64,000 nt of DNA from CAVZVW01 sp963778845. GTDB lineage: Bacteria > Actinomycetota > Actinomycetes > Actinomycetales > Kineosporiaceae. The stretch is taken from contig CAVZVW010000004.1 in the NCBI GenBank assembly GCA_963778845.1, forward strand, positions 1 through 64,000, given 5' to 3'. A program made the translations under genes and the position numbers. The notes under the pieces are model-generated. The model did no database searches. It was not told where the DNA came from and worked only from the letters and a program-made list of their open reading frames with translations. Shown piece after piece: positions 29,869 through 37,953 of this stretch. Numbering within the stretch: the first letter of the stretch is position 1; the number at the start of each line of letters is the position of its first letter.

Positions 29869-31538
29869 GCGGCGGGCAAGGCATGAGCGGCGGGCAAGGG
29901 ATGAGCGGCGTCCGCGGTCCCGGCGCCATGGAGCTCGTCAGTCGCGTCCTCGACCCCGGCAGCTGGGCCACGTGGGACGTCGACATGAGCGCCTTCGAGA
30001 GGACCGACCTCGGTCCCCGCGCCCCGACCACGACGGACGCCGCCGAGCCGGACCAGGCGGCCGCGCCGCAGGGGTACGCCGCGGAGCTGGACGACGCCCG
30101 CCGCCGCACCGGGCTCGACGAGGCCCTGGTCACCGGGGAGGGCAGGATCGGCGGGCGGCGGGTAGCGGTGCTGGCCTGCGAGTTCGCCTTCTTCGCCGGG
30201 TCACTCGGCGTTGCGGCGTCCGAACGCCTCGTGCGAGCCGTGGAGCAGGCGACGGCGCAGCGGCTGCCCCTGGTCGCCGGGCCGGTGTCCGGGGGGACCC
30301 GGATGCAGGAGGGGACGGTCGCGTTCCTGCAGATGGTGAAGATCTCCGCGGCGATCGCCCAGCACCACGCGGCGGGCCTGCCCTTCATCGTGTACCTGCG
30401 CAACCCGACGACCGGCGGGGTCCTTGCCTCCTTCGGGTCCTTGGGGCACATCACGATCGCCGAGCCGGGCGCCCTGGTCGGCTTCCTCGGACCGCGCGTC
30501 TACGAGGCCTTGTACGGAGAGCCCTTCCCTAGCGGCGTGCAGACCGCCGAGAACCTCTTCGCCCACGGGCTGATCGACGCTGTGGTGCCCGTCGAGAACC
30601 TGCGCGAGATCGCGGTCTCCGCGCTCCGGGTGCTCTGCAGGCCCGAGGAGCTGCGCGCCAGTGCCCCGGCTCGCGAGCTGGCCAGGGTGCGCATGGAGGA
30701 GCAGGCTGTCGCCGCGCAGGGGGCAGACCTTCCAGGCCGCAGCGACGCACCGGGGCCGGACGTGTCGGCCTGGGAGTCGATCCAACGGTCACGGCGACCG
30801 GAGCGGCCGAGCGTGCGCGCCCTGCTCAAGGTCGCCGCCCGCACCGTCGTGCCGCTCAGCGGCACCGGGGAGGGTGAGGCCGAGCCGGCCGTGCTGCTGG
30901 CGCTCGCCGAGTTCGGCGAGGCGGCATGCATCGTCTTGGGGCAGGACCGGCGGCGCAGCGCCGACCGCCCCCTCGGGCCAGGGGGGCTGCGCGCCGCCCG
31001 GCGCGGGATGCGGCTGGCCGCCGAGCTCGGACTGCCCCTCCTGTCTGTGATCGACACGGCGGGCGCGGCCCTGTCCAAGGAGGCGGAGGAGGGCGGCCTG
31101 GCCGGTGAGATCGCGCGCAGCCTCGCGGACCTGGCGACCCTGCCCGCGCCGACCGTGTGTCTGCTGCTCGGCCAGGGCGCCGGCGGAGGGGCGCTGGCGC
31201 TGCTGCCTGCCGACCGGGTGATCGCCGCCGAGCATGCCTGGCTCTCCCCGCTGCCGCCCGAGGGCGCCTCCGCGATCCTGCACCGTACGGTGGACCGGGC
31301 GCCGGAGGTGGCCGCGTGGCAGGGAGTGCGCTCGCGCGACCTCCTCCGTCACGGCATCGTCGACCGGATCGTCCCCGAGCTCCCCGACGCGGCGGACGAG
31401 CCCACCGCGTTCCTCTTCCGTGTGGGCACCGTCCTCGAGCAGGAGCTGCTCGGGCTGCTGCTTGCCGACGGGCCGGCACGGCTCGCGGCGCGGCTGGCAC
31501 GCTACCGCCGGCTGGGGCTGCCCGGCGCACCCCGCTGA
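29865..31538 (+). CDS. Fused carboxyltransferase (AccD-AccA-like), no biotin partner in the window
   Basis: Up to 557 residues. The first half resembles the beta carboxyltransferase subunit (residues ~60-270: EALVTGEGRIGGRRVAVLAC, AGPVSGGTRMQEGTVAFLQM, YLRNPTTGGVLASFGSLGHI), without a zinc finger. The second half resembles the alpha subunit (LPLLSVIDTAGAALSKEAEE, LLLGQGAGGGALALLPADRV). No biotin carboxylase or BCCP gene is present. With a CoA-transferase immediately upstream, a decarboxylase role (as in the MdcD/MdcE carboxyltransferase of malonate decarboxylase) on malonyl-CoA is plausible. Three in-frame ATGs lie at 29865, 29883 and 29901, created by an 18-bp tandem repeat. The third best fits the domain start. 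Confidence 0.82.
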   Translation: MSGGQGMSGGQGMSGVRGPGAMELVSRVLDPGSWATWDVDMSAFERTDLGPRAPTTTDAAEPDQAAAPQGYAAELDDARRRTGLDEALVTGEGRIGGRRVAVLACEFAFFAGSLGVAASERLVRAVEQATAQRLPLVAGPVSGGTRMQEGTVAFLQMVKISAAIAQHHAAGLPFIVYLRNPTTGGVLASFGSLGHITIAEPGALVGFLGPRVYEALYGEPFPSGVQTAENLFAHGLIDAVVPVENLREIAVSALRVLCRPEELRASAPARELARVRMEEQAVAAQGADLPGRSDAPGPDVSAWESIQRSRRPERPSVRALLKVAARTVVPLSGTGEGEAEPAVLLALAEFGEAACIVLGQDRRRSADRPLGPGGLRAARRGMRLAAELGLPLLSVIDTAGAALSKEAEEGGLAGEIARSLADLATLPAPTVCLLLGQGAGGGALALLPADRVIAAEHAWLSPLPPEGASAILHRTVDRAPEVAAWQGVRSRDLLRHGIVDRIVPELPDAADEPTAFLFRVGTVLEQELLGLLLADGPARLAARLARYRRLGLPGAPR

Positions 31539-31598
31539 GCGCCCGGTGGCGCAGCCGGGGACGGAAGCCCCGGCGCCCGCCACGCCTGCGCACATAGC

Positions 31599-32594
31599 GT
31601 GCTCAGTGTGAGACGCGGGCACAGCGCGACCCAGGACGGCGACGCGACCGCTGCGGTGCGTCTGGTCGCCGACGGCAGCGCCGGGCTCACGGCCGCCGAC
31701 GCCACCCGGCGTCTGGATGCCGTGGCAGCCTTGGTCCGACTCGCCGACCTCTCCCCGCACCACAGGCCGGCCGTGCTCAGTGTTCTGGCTGCCTACCTTC
31801 GCGCACCGTACGACCCGGGGCACCCTGCCCGAGGTGAGGCCGAGGTGCGGCGGAGGATCCTCGACACGATCCGCACCCATCTCGGCGACCCGAACGCCCC
31901 CACGACCTGGTGCGGTCTGAACCTGGACCTCAGCTGGGCCGTGCTGGACTCGGGCAGCCTGGCCGGCGCGCACCTGACCGGCGGCGTGGTCCGGCTGGCC
32001 CATGCCCAAGTCGGCCCGGGCACGCTCGACCTGCGAGGGATCACGGTGAGCGGGGGCGCCCTGGTGCTGGACGGCCTGCACGTCGACGGCACTCTCGTGC
32101 TGGACGGGCTGACCGTCGACGGCGGCGAGGTGCGGCTCGAGAGCGCCTGGCTGGATGGCGGGACGATCAGCATCGAGTCGGCCGCCGTCCGCGCGGGCCG
32201 GCTCTCGCTGCGCGACGCCCAGCTGCGCAGCGGCCGGCTCTCGTTGCGCCGCAGCGTGATCGACGGAGGGCAGGTGTCGCTCTACGGCGCCCACGCGGGT
32301 GGGGCCTACCTGGACTTCCGCGACGTCGAGGTTCGTGGCGGGGAGTGGTTCCTGACCACGATGACCGTGCAGGACGGCGTCCTCGACCTGAGGGGGGCAC
32401 GCCTCGACGGCGGGACCACGTCGCTGCGGCTGGCCACGTTCAGCGGCGGCCGGGTGCTCCTGGACGACATCGGGGGCGGGGAGAGGCCCCTGAACCTCGA
32501 CGGGGTTCACGTGGACCCCGCGGCGACGGTCTCCTGGGGCGACGTCGTGATGCCCGAGCACGCTGAGACGGCGGCACCTGCCCGCGCGTCCTGA
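31599..32594 (+). CDS. Pentapeptide-like right-handed beta-helix protein, function unknown
   Basis: About 331 residues from GTG 31599 (GTG 31608 also possible). The N-terminal ~100 residues are helical (LDAVAALVRLADLSPHHRPA, VLSVLAAYLRAPYDP) and resemble the leader helix region of actinobacterial pentapeptide proteins. From ~105 on, short repeats such as LDLSWAVLDSG, LDGLHVDGTLVLDGLTVDGG and LRDAQLRSGRLSLRRSVIDG suggest a stacked beta-helix. No signal peptide or catalytic motif. Its place between the carboxyltransferase and carbamate kinase genes suggests no clear function. Confidence 0.7.
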   Translation: MLSVRRGHSATQDGDATAAVRLVADGSAGLTAADATRRLDAVAALVRLADLSPHHRPAVLSVLAAYLRAPYDPGHPARGEAEVRRRILDTIRTHLGDPNAPTTWCGLNLDLSWAVLDSGSLAGAHLTGGVVRLAHAQVGPGTLDLRGITVSGGALVLDGLHVDGTLVLDGLTVDGGEVRLESAWLDGGTISIESAAVRAGRLSLRDAQLRSGRLSLRRSVIDGGQVSLYGAHAGGAYLDFRDVEVRGGEWFLTTMTVQDGVLDLRGARLDGGTTSLRLATFSGGRVLLDDIGGGERPLNLDGVHVDPAATVSWGDVVMPEHAETAAPARAS

Positions 32595-32682
32595 CTCGGA
32601 GGCTCCTGCCAAAGGATCCCGCACCCCGCGGGCAGATTATGACCGTGCCCCCGCTCGCCGTGCGCACCTAGGCTCGGCGGCC

Positions 32683-33666
32683 ATGCGGGTTCTCGTGGCA
32701 CTGGGCGGCAACGCCATGACCGCCCCGGACGGGCGGGCCAGGCCAGAGGACCAGCGGGCTGCGGTCGAGGTCGCGAGCCGCAGCCTCGCCGACCTGGTCG
32801 CCGCCGGTCACGACCTCGTGGTCACCCACGGGAACGGTCCGCAGGTGGGGAACCTGCTCGTCAAGAACGAGCTGGCCGCGCACGTCGTCCCCCCCGTCCC
32901 GTTGGACTGGTGCGGCGCGCAGACCCAGGGCACCATCGGCGCTCTTCTGCTGAACGCGCTCGACGCCGAGCTGGCCCGCCGTGCCGTGCGGCGACGCGTG
33001 GCGGCCCTGGTCACCCGCACCCTGGTGGACCGCGCCGACCCGCGGTTCACGCGCCCGACGAAGCCCATCGGGCGGTTCCTCGACGCGGCCGAGGTCACTG
33101 CACTAGCCGGCAACGACCATGTCTGGCACGACCCGGCCGGGCGGGGCTGGCGGCGACTGGTGCCCAGTCCCTACCCCCTGGAGGTGCTCGACGCACCTGC
33201 CGCAGCGGCTCTCCTCGCGGCAGGCTTCGTGGTCGTCTGCGCCGGGGGCGGCGGCATCCCGACGGTCGCGGACCAGGCCGAGGGCACCCGCACGCTGGTC
33301 GGGGTGCACGCGGTCATCGACAAGGACCTCACGGCGGCCGTGCTCGCCGCCGAGCTCGGCGTGGACCTGCTCGTGATCGCGACCGACGTCGACCACGCGA
33401 TCCTGGGGTTCGGGACGCCGCAAGCCAGGCCCCTGGGCCACGTCAGCGCGGCCGAGCTGCGCGGCTACGCCGCCGACGGGCACTTCGCCAGCGGCAGCAT
33501 GGGGCCCAAGGTGGAGGCTGTGCTGAGCTTCGTGCAGTCCAGCGGCCGACGCGCCGCGATCACGTCGCTGAGCCGGATCAGCGAGGCGATCGCCGGGACG
33601 GCTGGCACGATCGTGCTGCCGGCCGACTCGGCGGCCGGGGACCCTTCCGTGTCCGCTGGCGCCTAA
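32683..33666 (+). CDS. arcC: Carbamate kinase
   Basis: 327 residues (family ~310-315). Motifs: MRVLVALGGNAMTAPDG at the N-terminus, VVTHGNGPQVGNLLVKNEL, LDWCGAQTQGTIG, TKPIGRFL, VVVCAGGGGIPTVAD, VHAVIDKDLTAAVLAAELGV, GSMGPKVEAVLSFV. It makes ATP from carbamoyl phosphate and ADP, releasing ammonia and CO2. It is the expected partner of FdrA/YlbE/YlbF-type carbamoyltransferases, which generate carbamoyl phosphate. No arginine deiminase or ornithine transcarbamylase gene is in the window, so a role in arginine fermentation is not supported. It lies 207 bp upstream of the barbiturase. Confidence 0.93.
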   Translation: MRVLVALGGNAMTAPDGRARPEDQRAAVEVASRSLADLVAAGHDLVVTHGNGPQVGNLLVKNELAAHVVPPVPLDWCGAQTQGTIGALLLNALDAELARRAVRRRVAALVTRTLVDRADPRFTRPTKPIGRFLDAAEVTALAGNDHVWHDPAGRGWRRLVPSPYPLEVLDAPAAAALLAAGFVVVCAGGGGIPTVADQAEGTRTLVGVHAVIDKDLTAAVLAAELGVDLLVIATDVDHAILGFGTPQARPLGHVSAAELRGYAADGHFASGSMGPKVEAVLSFVQSSGRRAAITSLSRISEAIAGTAGTIVLPADSAAGDPSVSAGA

Positions 33667-33766
33667 GTGGTCGAATCACCGATCGGATAGGACCGGAAAC
33701 CCCCAGAGGTCGGGGCCGGAGCGCACGACAGGCCGCCGCCCGCATCCGAGACACCAGACATGCGGT

Positions 33767-33861
33767 ATCGACAGACACGCACCATCGACAGACACGCACC
33801 ATCGACAGACACGCACCATCGACAGACACGCACCATCGACAGACACGCACCATCGACACGA
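33767..33861. repeat. 17-bp tandem repeat x5 upstream of the barbiturase
   Basis: Five exact copies of ATCGACAGACACGCACC (33767-33851) and a partial sixth, ending 12 bp before the barbiturase GTG at 33874. Read through, they would encode an implausible His/Arg/Thr repeat, so they are taken as leader. Same 17-bp period as the array at 5127-5178, with 11 of 17 matching positions when both are rotated to ACCA. Possible stacked operator sites. Confidence 0.8.
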
Positions 33862-33873
33862 GAGGTGACACAG

Positions 33874-35043
33874 GTGCCCGAGACGACGGCGACGCCGCAG
33901 CCCATCGAGGTCCGGAAGGTGCCGATCACGCACGTCAGTGACGCGTCGGGGCTGGCAGAGCTCATCGACGCCGGCATCGTGGAGGCCGACCGCGTGATCG
34001 CGGTGATCGGCAAGACCGAGGGCAACGGCGGGGTGAACGACTACACGCGAATCATCGCCGACCGGGCCTTCCGCGAGGTTCTGATGAGCAGAGGCACGCG
34101 CGACCATGACGCCGTCATGCAGGTGCCGATCGTGTGGTCGGGCGGGACGGACGGCGTCATCTCACCGCACGCGACCGTGTTCGCCACGCTGCCTCCGGGC
34201 CACCCGGACGCTGCGACGGGCAAGGACGAGCCGCGCCTGACCGTCGGGTTCGCGATGAGCGACCAGCTGCTGCCGGAGGAGATCGGCCGCACCCCGATGA
34301 TCCAAAAGGTGGCAGCGGCTGTGCGCGTGGCCATGCAGCGAGCCGGCATCACCGACACCGCAGACGTGCACTACGTGCAGACGAAGACGCCGCTGCTGAC
34401 GATCCACACGATCCGTGACGCCAAGGCGCGCGGCAAGACCGTGTGGACCGAGCACACCCACGAGTCGATGGACCTCTCGAACGGCTGTACCGCTCTGGGG
34501 ATCGCGGTGGCACTCGGCGAGATCACGATGCCCGGCGACGCCGACGTGATGCACGACCGGTCGCTGTTCTCCGCGGTGGCCTCGTGCTCGTCCGGTGTGG
34601 AGCTGGACCAGGCGCAGGTGGTGGTGGTGGGCAACGCGCGCGGCGTGGGTGGGCGCTACCGGATCGGGCACTCGGTGATGCGCGACGCGCTGGACGCCGA
34701 CGGCGTCTGGGCCGCGATCCGCGCGGCCGGCCTCGAGCTGCCCGACCGGCCGCACCACAGCGACCTGCAGGGGCGGCTGGTCAACGTGTTCCTCAAGTGC
34801 GAGGTGAGCCAGGACGGGGAGGTGCGCGGGCGGCGCAACGCGATGCTCGACGACTCCGACGTGCACTGGCACCGGCAGATCAAGTCGTGCGTGGGCGGCG
34901 TGACCGCGTCGGTGACCGGGGACCCGGCGGTGTTCGTCTCGGTCTCGGCCGCTCACCAGGGCCCGGACGGCGGCGGGCCGGTCGCGGCGATCGTCGACCT
35001 GGGCGACGGCGAGCCGACGGGGTACCGCCCACCTGCCGTCTGA
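33874..35043 (+). CDS. Barbiturase (ring-opening amidohydrolase, AtzD/TrzD/barbiturase family)
   Basis: 389 residues from GTG 33874, with AGGTG a few bases upstream; the open frame to 33760 only covers the tandem repeats. Family features over three repeated domains: DRVIAVIGKTEGNGGVNDYT, WSGGTDGVISPHATVFAT, HYVQTKTPLLTIHTIRDAKA, SCSSGVELDQAQVVVVGNAR with an SSG serine motif, and SVSAAHQGPDGGGPVAAIVD. The SSG-type Ser and conserved Lys residues form the catalytic pairs in the family. Overall wording is closest, from memory, to Rhodococcus barbiturase rather than to cyanuric acid hydrolases; a sequence search would settle this. Barbiturase opens barbiturate to ureidomalonate. It is the key specific enzyme in the proposed pathway, with carbamate kinase just upstream. 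Confidence 0.87.
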   Translation: MPETTATPQPIEVRKVPITHVSDASGLAELIDAGIVEADRVIAVIGKTEGNGGVNDYTRIIADRAFREVLMSRGTRDHDAVMQVPIVWSGGTDGVISPHATVFATLPPGHPDAATGKDEPRLTVGFAMSDQLLPEEIGRTPMIQKVAAAVRVAMQRAGITDTADVHYVQTKTPLLTIHTIRDAKARGKTVWTEHTHESMDLSNGCTALGIAVALGEITMPGDADVMHDRSLFSAVASCSSGVELDQAQVVVVGNARGVGGRYRIGHSVMRDALDADGVWAAIRAAGLELPDRPHHSDLQGRLVNVFLKCEVSQDGEVRGRRNAMLDDSDVHWHRQIKSCVGGVTASVTGDPAVFVSVSAAHQGPDGGGPVAAIVDLGDGEPTGYRPPAV

Positions 35044-35075
35044 GTTGCGGTGGGTAGATCAGCTCGCTGAACAGC

Positions 35076-35203
35076 TCAGGTCACGTCGGCCGGGGTTCGC
35101 CACAGGTCTGGGAGGGAGGCAGGCGAGGCGGTTGCCGAACGCGAGTCGCTGCGGGCCGCAGTACAGCACGAAGCCTGCGGTGAACCGCTCGCCGAGCCGA
35201 TCA
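35076..35203 (-). pseudogene. C-terminal remnant of an AAA/DUF4143 ATPase
   Basis: Minus-strand translation gives RFTAGFVLYCGPQRLAFGN, then, after a frame change, SLPDLWRTPADVT and a stop at 35076. This resembles the C-terminal end of AAA-ATPase/DUF4143 proteins (AGVVLYTG...FGDRLWALP...LW). About 40 residues survive. A relative of this family is intact at 42457. Confidence 0.45.
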
Positions 35204-35204
35204 G

Positions 35205-35246
35205 TTGCCTTTCGATCTGCCGCGGGGTTGCCTTTCGATCTGCCGC
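35205..35246. repeat. 19-bp direct repeat upstream of the GH3 gene
   Basis: TTGCCTTTCGATCTGCCGC occurs at 35205-35223 and 35228-35246, about 80 bp before the beta-glucosidase start. It may be an operator pair or a chance duplication. The remaining sequence from 35044 to 35324 shows only the ATPase remnant. Confidence 0.5.
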
Positions 35247-35324
35247 TCGCACCGCTGCCCCGCTGCCCCCCACTCCGTGGTCGGCCGCTCCGGGCGCAAG
35301 CCTGGATACGAGAGGATCCAGGGC

Positions 35325-37874
35325 ATGAGCGACGACACCGTCCGGGCCCAGCGCAGCCCGGCGAGCCCCGCGCACGACGACCGCATCGAGGCCGCCCTCG
35401 CGGCCCTCAGCCTCGAGGAGAAGGTCCGCCTCCTCACCGGCCAGACAACGTGGCGCACCTATGCACTGCCGGGCATCGGGCTGCGCGCCATGGTCACCTC
35501 GGATGGCCCGGTGGGCGTGCGTGGTCAGCGGTGGGACGAGCGCGAGCCGGCGGCGAATGTGCCCTCACCGACGGCGCTGGCCGCCACGTGGGACGAGCCG
35601 ATGGTCGGTGAGGTGGGCCGCTTGCTTGCGGGCGAGGCGAGGCGCAAGGGCGTCGACGTGCTGCTCGCGCCCACCGTCAACCTGCACCGCAGCCCGCTCG
35701 GCGGCCGGCACTTCGAGTGCTTCTCGGAGGACCCGCTGCTGACCGGGCGCATCGGCGCCGCCTACGTCAACGGGCTGCAGTCAGGCGGCGTCGCGGCCAC
35801 CGTGAAGCACTACGTGGCCAACGACTCCGAGACCGACCGGATGACTGTCGACGTCCACGCCGATGCCCGCACGCTGCGCGAGCTGTACCTCGCGCCGTTC
35901 GAGCACATCGTCACGCACGCCCACCCGTGGGCCATCATGGCCGCCTACAACCGCGTGGACGGCGTCACCATGACCGAGAGCCCCCTGCTCGCAGACCCGT
36001 TGCGCCCGTGGGGCTTCGACGGCGTGATGATGTCGGACTGGACCGCGACCCGCTCCACCGAGGCGGCGGCGCGGGCCGAGCTCGACCTCGCGATGCCCGG
36101 GCCGCGCGGCCCGTGGGGCCAGGCCCTGGTCGACGCTGTCCGCGCCGGTCGCGTCCCGCGCAGCGCCATCGACGCCAAGGTGCGCAACCTGCTGCGGCTG
36201 GCTGCACGCGTCGGCGCGCTGGGCGACGTCCCCCCGGCCGTACCGGCGCCGGACCTCACCGAGCTCGCGGCACCCGACTCCGCGGGCACCCGCTCGCTGC
36301 TGCGCCGGGTTGCCTGCGCCGCCATGGTGCTCGTGCGCAACGCTCCCCCGGGCAACGCCGTCGAGGGACTGGTGGACGCCGCCCCGCTGCTGCCGCTGGA
36401 AGCCGCCGCGCTGCGCCGGGTCGCCGTGCTCGGGCCCAACGCCGCTGCCGGGCGCGGCCAGGGCGGGGGCAGCGCGACCGTGTTCCCGACGCACGTGGTG
36501 TCGCCGCTCGACGGCCTGCGCGCTGCCCTGGCTTCGCACGGGGTGGAGGTCACGCATGCCGAGGGTGCGCGCACTCGCGACAGCCTCGTACCCGTCGGCC
36601 TGCCGCTGTTGCGCCACCCGGAGACCGGCCGCCCCGGCACCCGGGTGCGCTACCTCGACGCCACGGGTCAGGTCGTGAAGGAGGAGCACCGCCTGAGCGG
36701 CCGGGTGCTGTGGCAGGACGTCGCGCGTGACTTCGGCGCCACGGCCGTCGAGGTCGACACGGTGCTGCAGTCGCCTGCCGCCGGGCGCTGGCGGCTCGGG
36801 CTGGCGGGCGTCGGCCGGCTCATCATGGACGTCGACGGCGCGACGGTGCTCGACGTGACCATCGCCATCACGCCGGAGCAGGAGGACTTCGCCACGCTCG
36901 TGACCCCGCCTCAGCGCGAGGTGCTTGTCGACCTGCCCACCGCAGCGGTGGCGGTGCACGTGCGCTACGAGCCGGAGCCCGTGATCGACATGATCGCGCT
37001 GGAGCTGCTGGCCGAGGCGCCGCGGCTCGGCGACGCCGACGAGCTCGATCGTGCGGCTGCGCTGGCCGCCGACGCGGACGTCGCGATCGTCGTGGTCGGC
37101 ACGACGGATCTGGTCGAGTCGGAGGGGTTCGACCGCACGTCACTGGCGTTGCCCGGCAACCAGGACGAGCTCGTGCGGCGGGCGGCGGCGGCCAACCCGC
37201 GCACGGTCGTCGTCGTGAACGCCGGGAGCCCCGTGCTCATGCCCTGGCGCGAGCAGGTGGCGGCGGTGCTGCTCGCGTGGTTCCCGGGCCAGGAGTTCGG
37301 CGATGCGCTGGCCGACGTGCTGCTCGGCATGGTCGAGCCCGGCGGGCGGTTGCCGACCACCTGGCCCGCCGAGGAGCAGGACGCGCCGGTGCTCTCGACC
37401 CAGCCGGTCGAGGGAGTGCTGGAGTACAGCGAGGGGCTGCACATCGGGTACCGGGCCTGGGCCCGGGCGGCGGTGGACGGCGGGCCGAAGCCCGCGTACT
37501 GGTTCGGGTTCGGCCTGGGCTACACGACGTGGGAGCTGGCGAGCTCGACCGTGGTCGAGACGGGTTCCGAGGGCGTGCAGCTGCGGGTGGCTGTGCGCAA
37601 CAGTGGCGCGAGGCAGGGTCGCGCCGTCGTGCAGGCCTACGTGTCACGGCCCGGCTCGACGCTCGAGCGGCCGGCGTTCTGGCTGGGTGGCTTCGCGGCC
37701 GCCGAGGCCGAGCCCGGTGCCGTCGTCCAGGTGCCGATCACGTTGGGGCGCCGGGCGTTCGAGCATTGGGACGCCGCCGCACAGGCCTGGGCGCTCGAGC
37801 CCGGTTCCTTCGTCGTCGAGATCGGGCTCGACGCAGGCGAGCGCCCAGTGAGGGCGGACATCGCCCTGGGGTAG
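35325..37874 (+). CDS. GH3 beta-glucosidase
   Basis: 849 residues from ATG 35325; the frame is open from 35205 but that part is the repeat region. No signal peptide, so it is probably cytoplasmic. GH3 N-terminal domain: TSDGPVGVRGQRWDE, LLAPTVNLHRSPLGGRHFEC, SEDPLLTGRIGAAYVNGLQS, TVKHYVANDSETDRM, and the catalytic Asp in GVMMSDWTATRST. The C-terminal domain is interrupted around residues 440-560 by a PA14-like insert (GRWRLGLAGVGRLIMDVDGA). A fibronectin III-like domain ends the protein. It would cleave beta-glucosides taken up as oligosaccharides or plant glycosides. Not linked to the nitrogen genes. Confidence 0.92.
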   Translation: MSDDTVRAQRSPASPAHDDRIEAALAALSLEEKVRLLTGQTTWRTYALPGIGLRAMVTSDGPVGVRGQRWDEREPAANVPSPTALAATWDEPMVGEVGRLLAGEARRKGVDVLLAPTVNLHRSPLGGRHFECFSEDPLLTGRIGAAYVNGLQSGGVAATVKHYVANDSETDRMTVDVHADARTLRELYLAPFEHIVTHAHPWAIMAAYNRVDGVTMTESPLLADPLRPWGFDGVMMSDWTATRSTEAAARAELDLAMPGPRGPWGQALVDAVRAGRVPRSAIDAKVRNLLRLAARVGALGDVPPAVPAPDLTELAAPDSAGTRSLLRRVACAAMVLVRNAPPGNAVEGLVDAAPLLPLEAAALRRVAVLGPNAAAGRGQGGGSATVFPTHVVSPLDGLRAALASHGVEVTHAEGARTRDSLVPVGLPLLRHPETGRPGTRVRYLDATGQVVKEEHRLSGRVLWQDVARDFGATAVEVDTVLQSPAAGRWRLGLAGVGRLIMDVDGATVLDVTIAITPEQEDFATLVTPPQREVLVDLPTAAVAVHVRYEPEPVIDMIALELLAEAPRLGDADELDRAAALAADADVAIVVVGTTDLVESEGFDRTSLALPGNQDELVRRAAAANPRTVVVVNAGSPVLMPWREQVAAVLLAWFPGQEFGDALADVLLGMVEPGGRLPTTWPAEEQDAPVLSTQPVEGVLEYSEGLHIGYRAWARAAVDGGPKPAYWFGFGLGYTTWELASSTVVETGSEGVQLRVAVRNSGARQGRAVVQAYVSRPGSTLERPAFWLGGFAAAEAEPGAVVQVPITLGRRAFEHWDAAAQAWALEPGSFVVEIGLDAGERPVRADIALG

Positions 37875-37953
37875 TCCTTTCGTAGACTGCGGAGCGACGT
37901 GGCGGCCCCGGGGTCGGGGTACGTGCCACCCAGATGGACGTCGAGAGGGCCCG

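Noticed and set aside
33767..33861. CRISPR array
   Set aside because: The 17-bp units are directly adjacent with no spacers and no cas genes are present.
33760..33873. N-terminal extension of the barbiturase through the tandem repeats
   Set aside because: It would encode a His/Arg/Thr repeat absent from the family; GTG 33874 has a ribosome site and gives the usual length.
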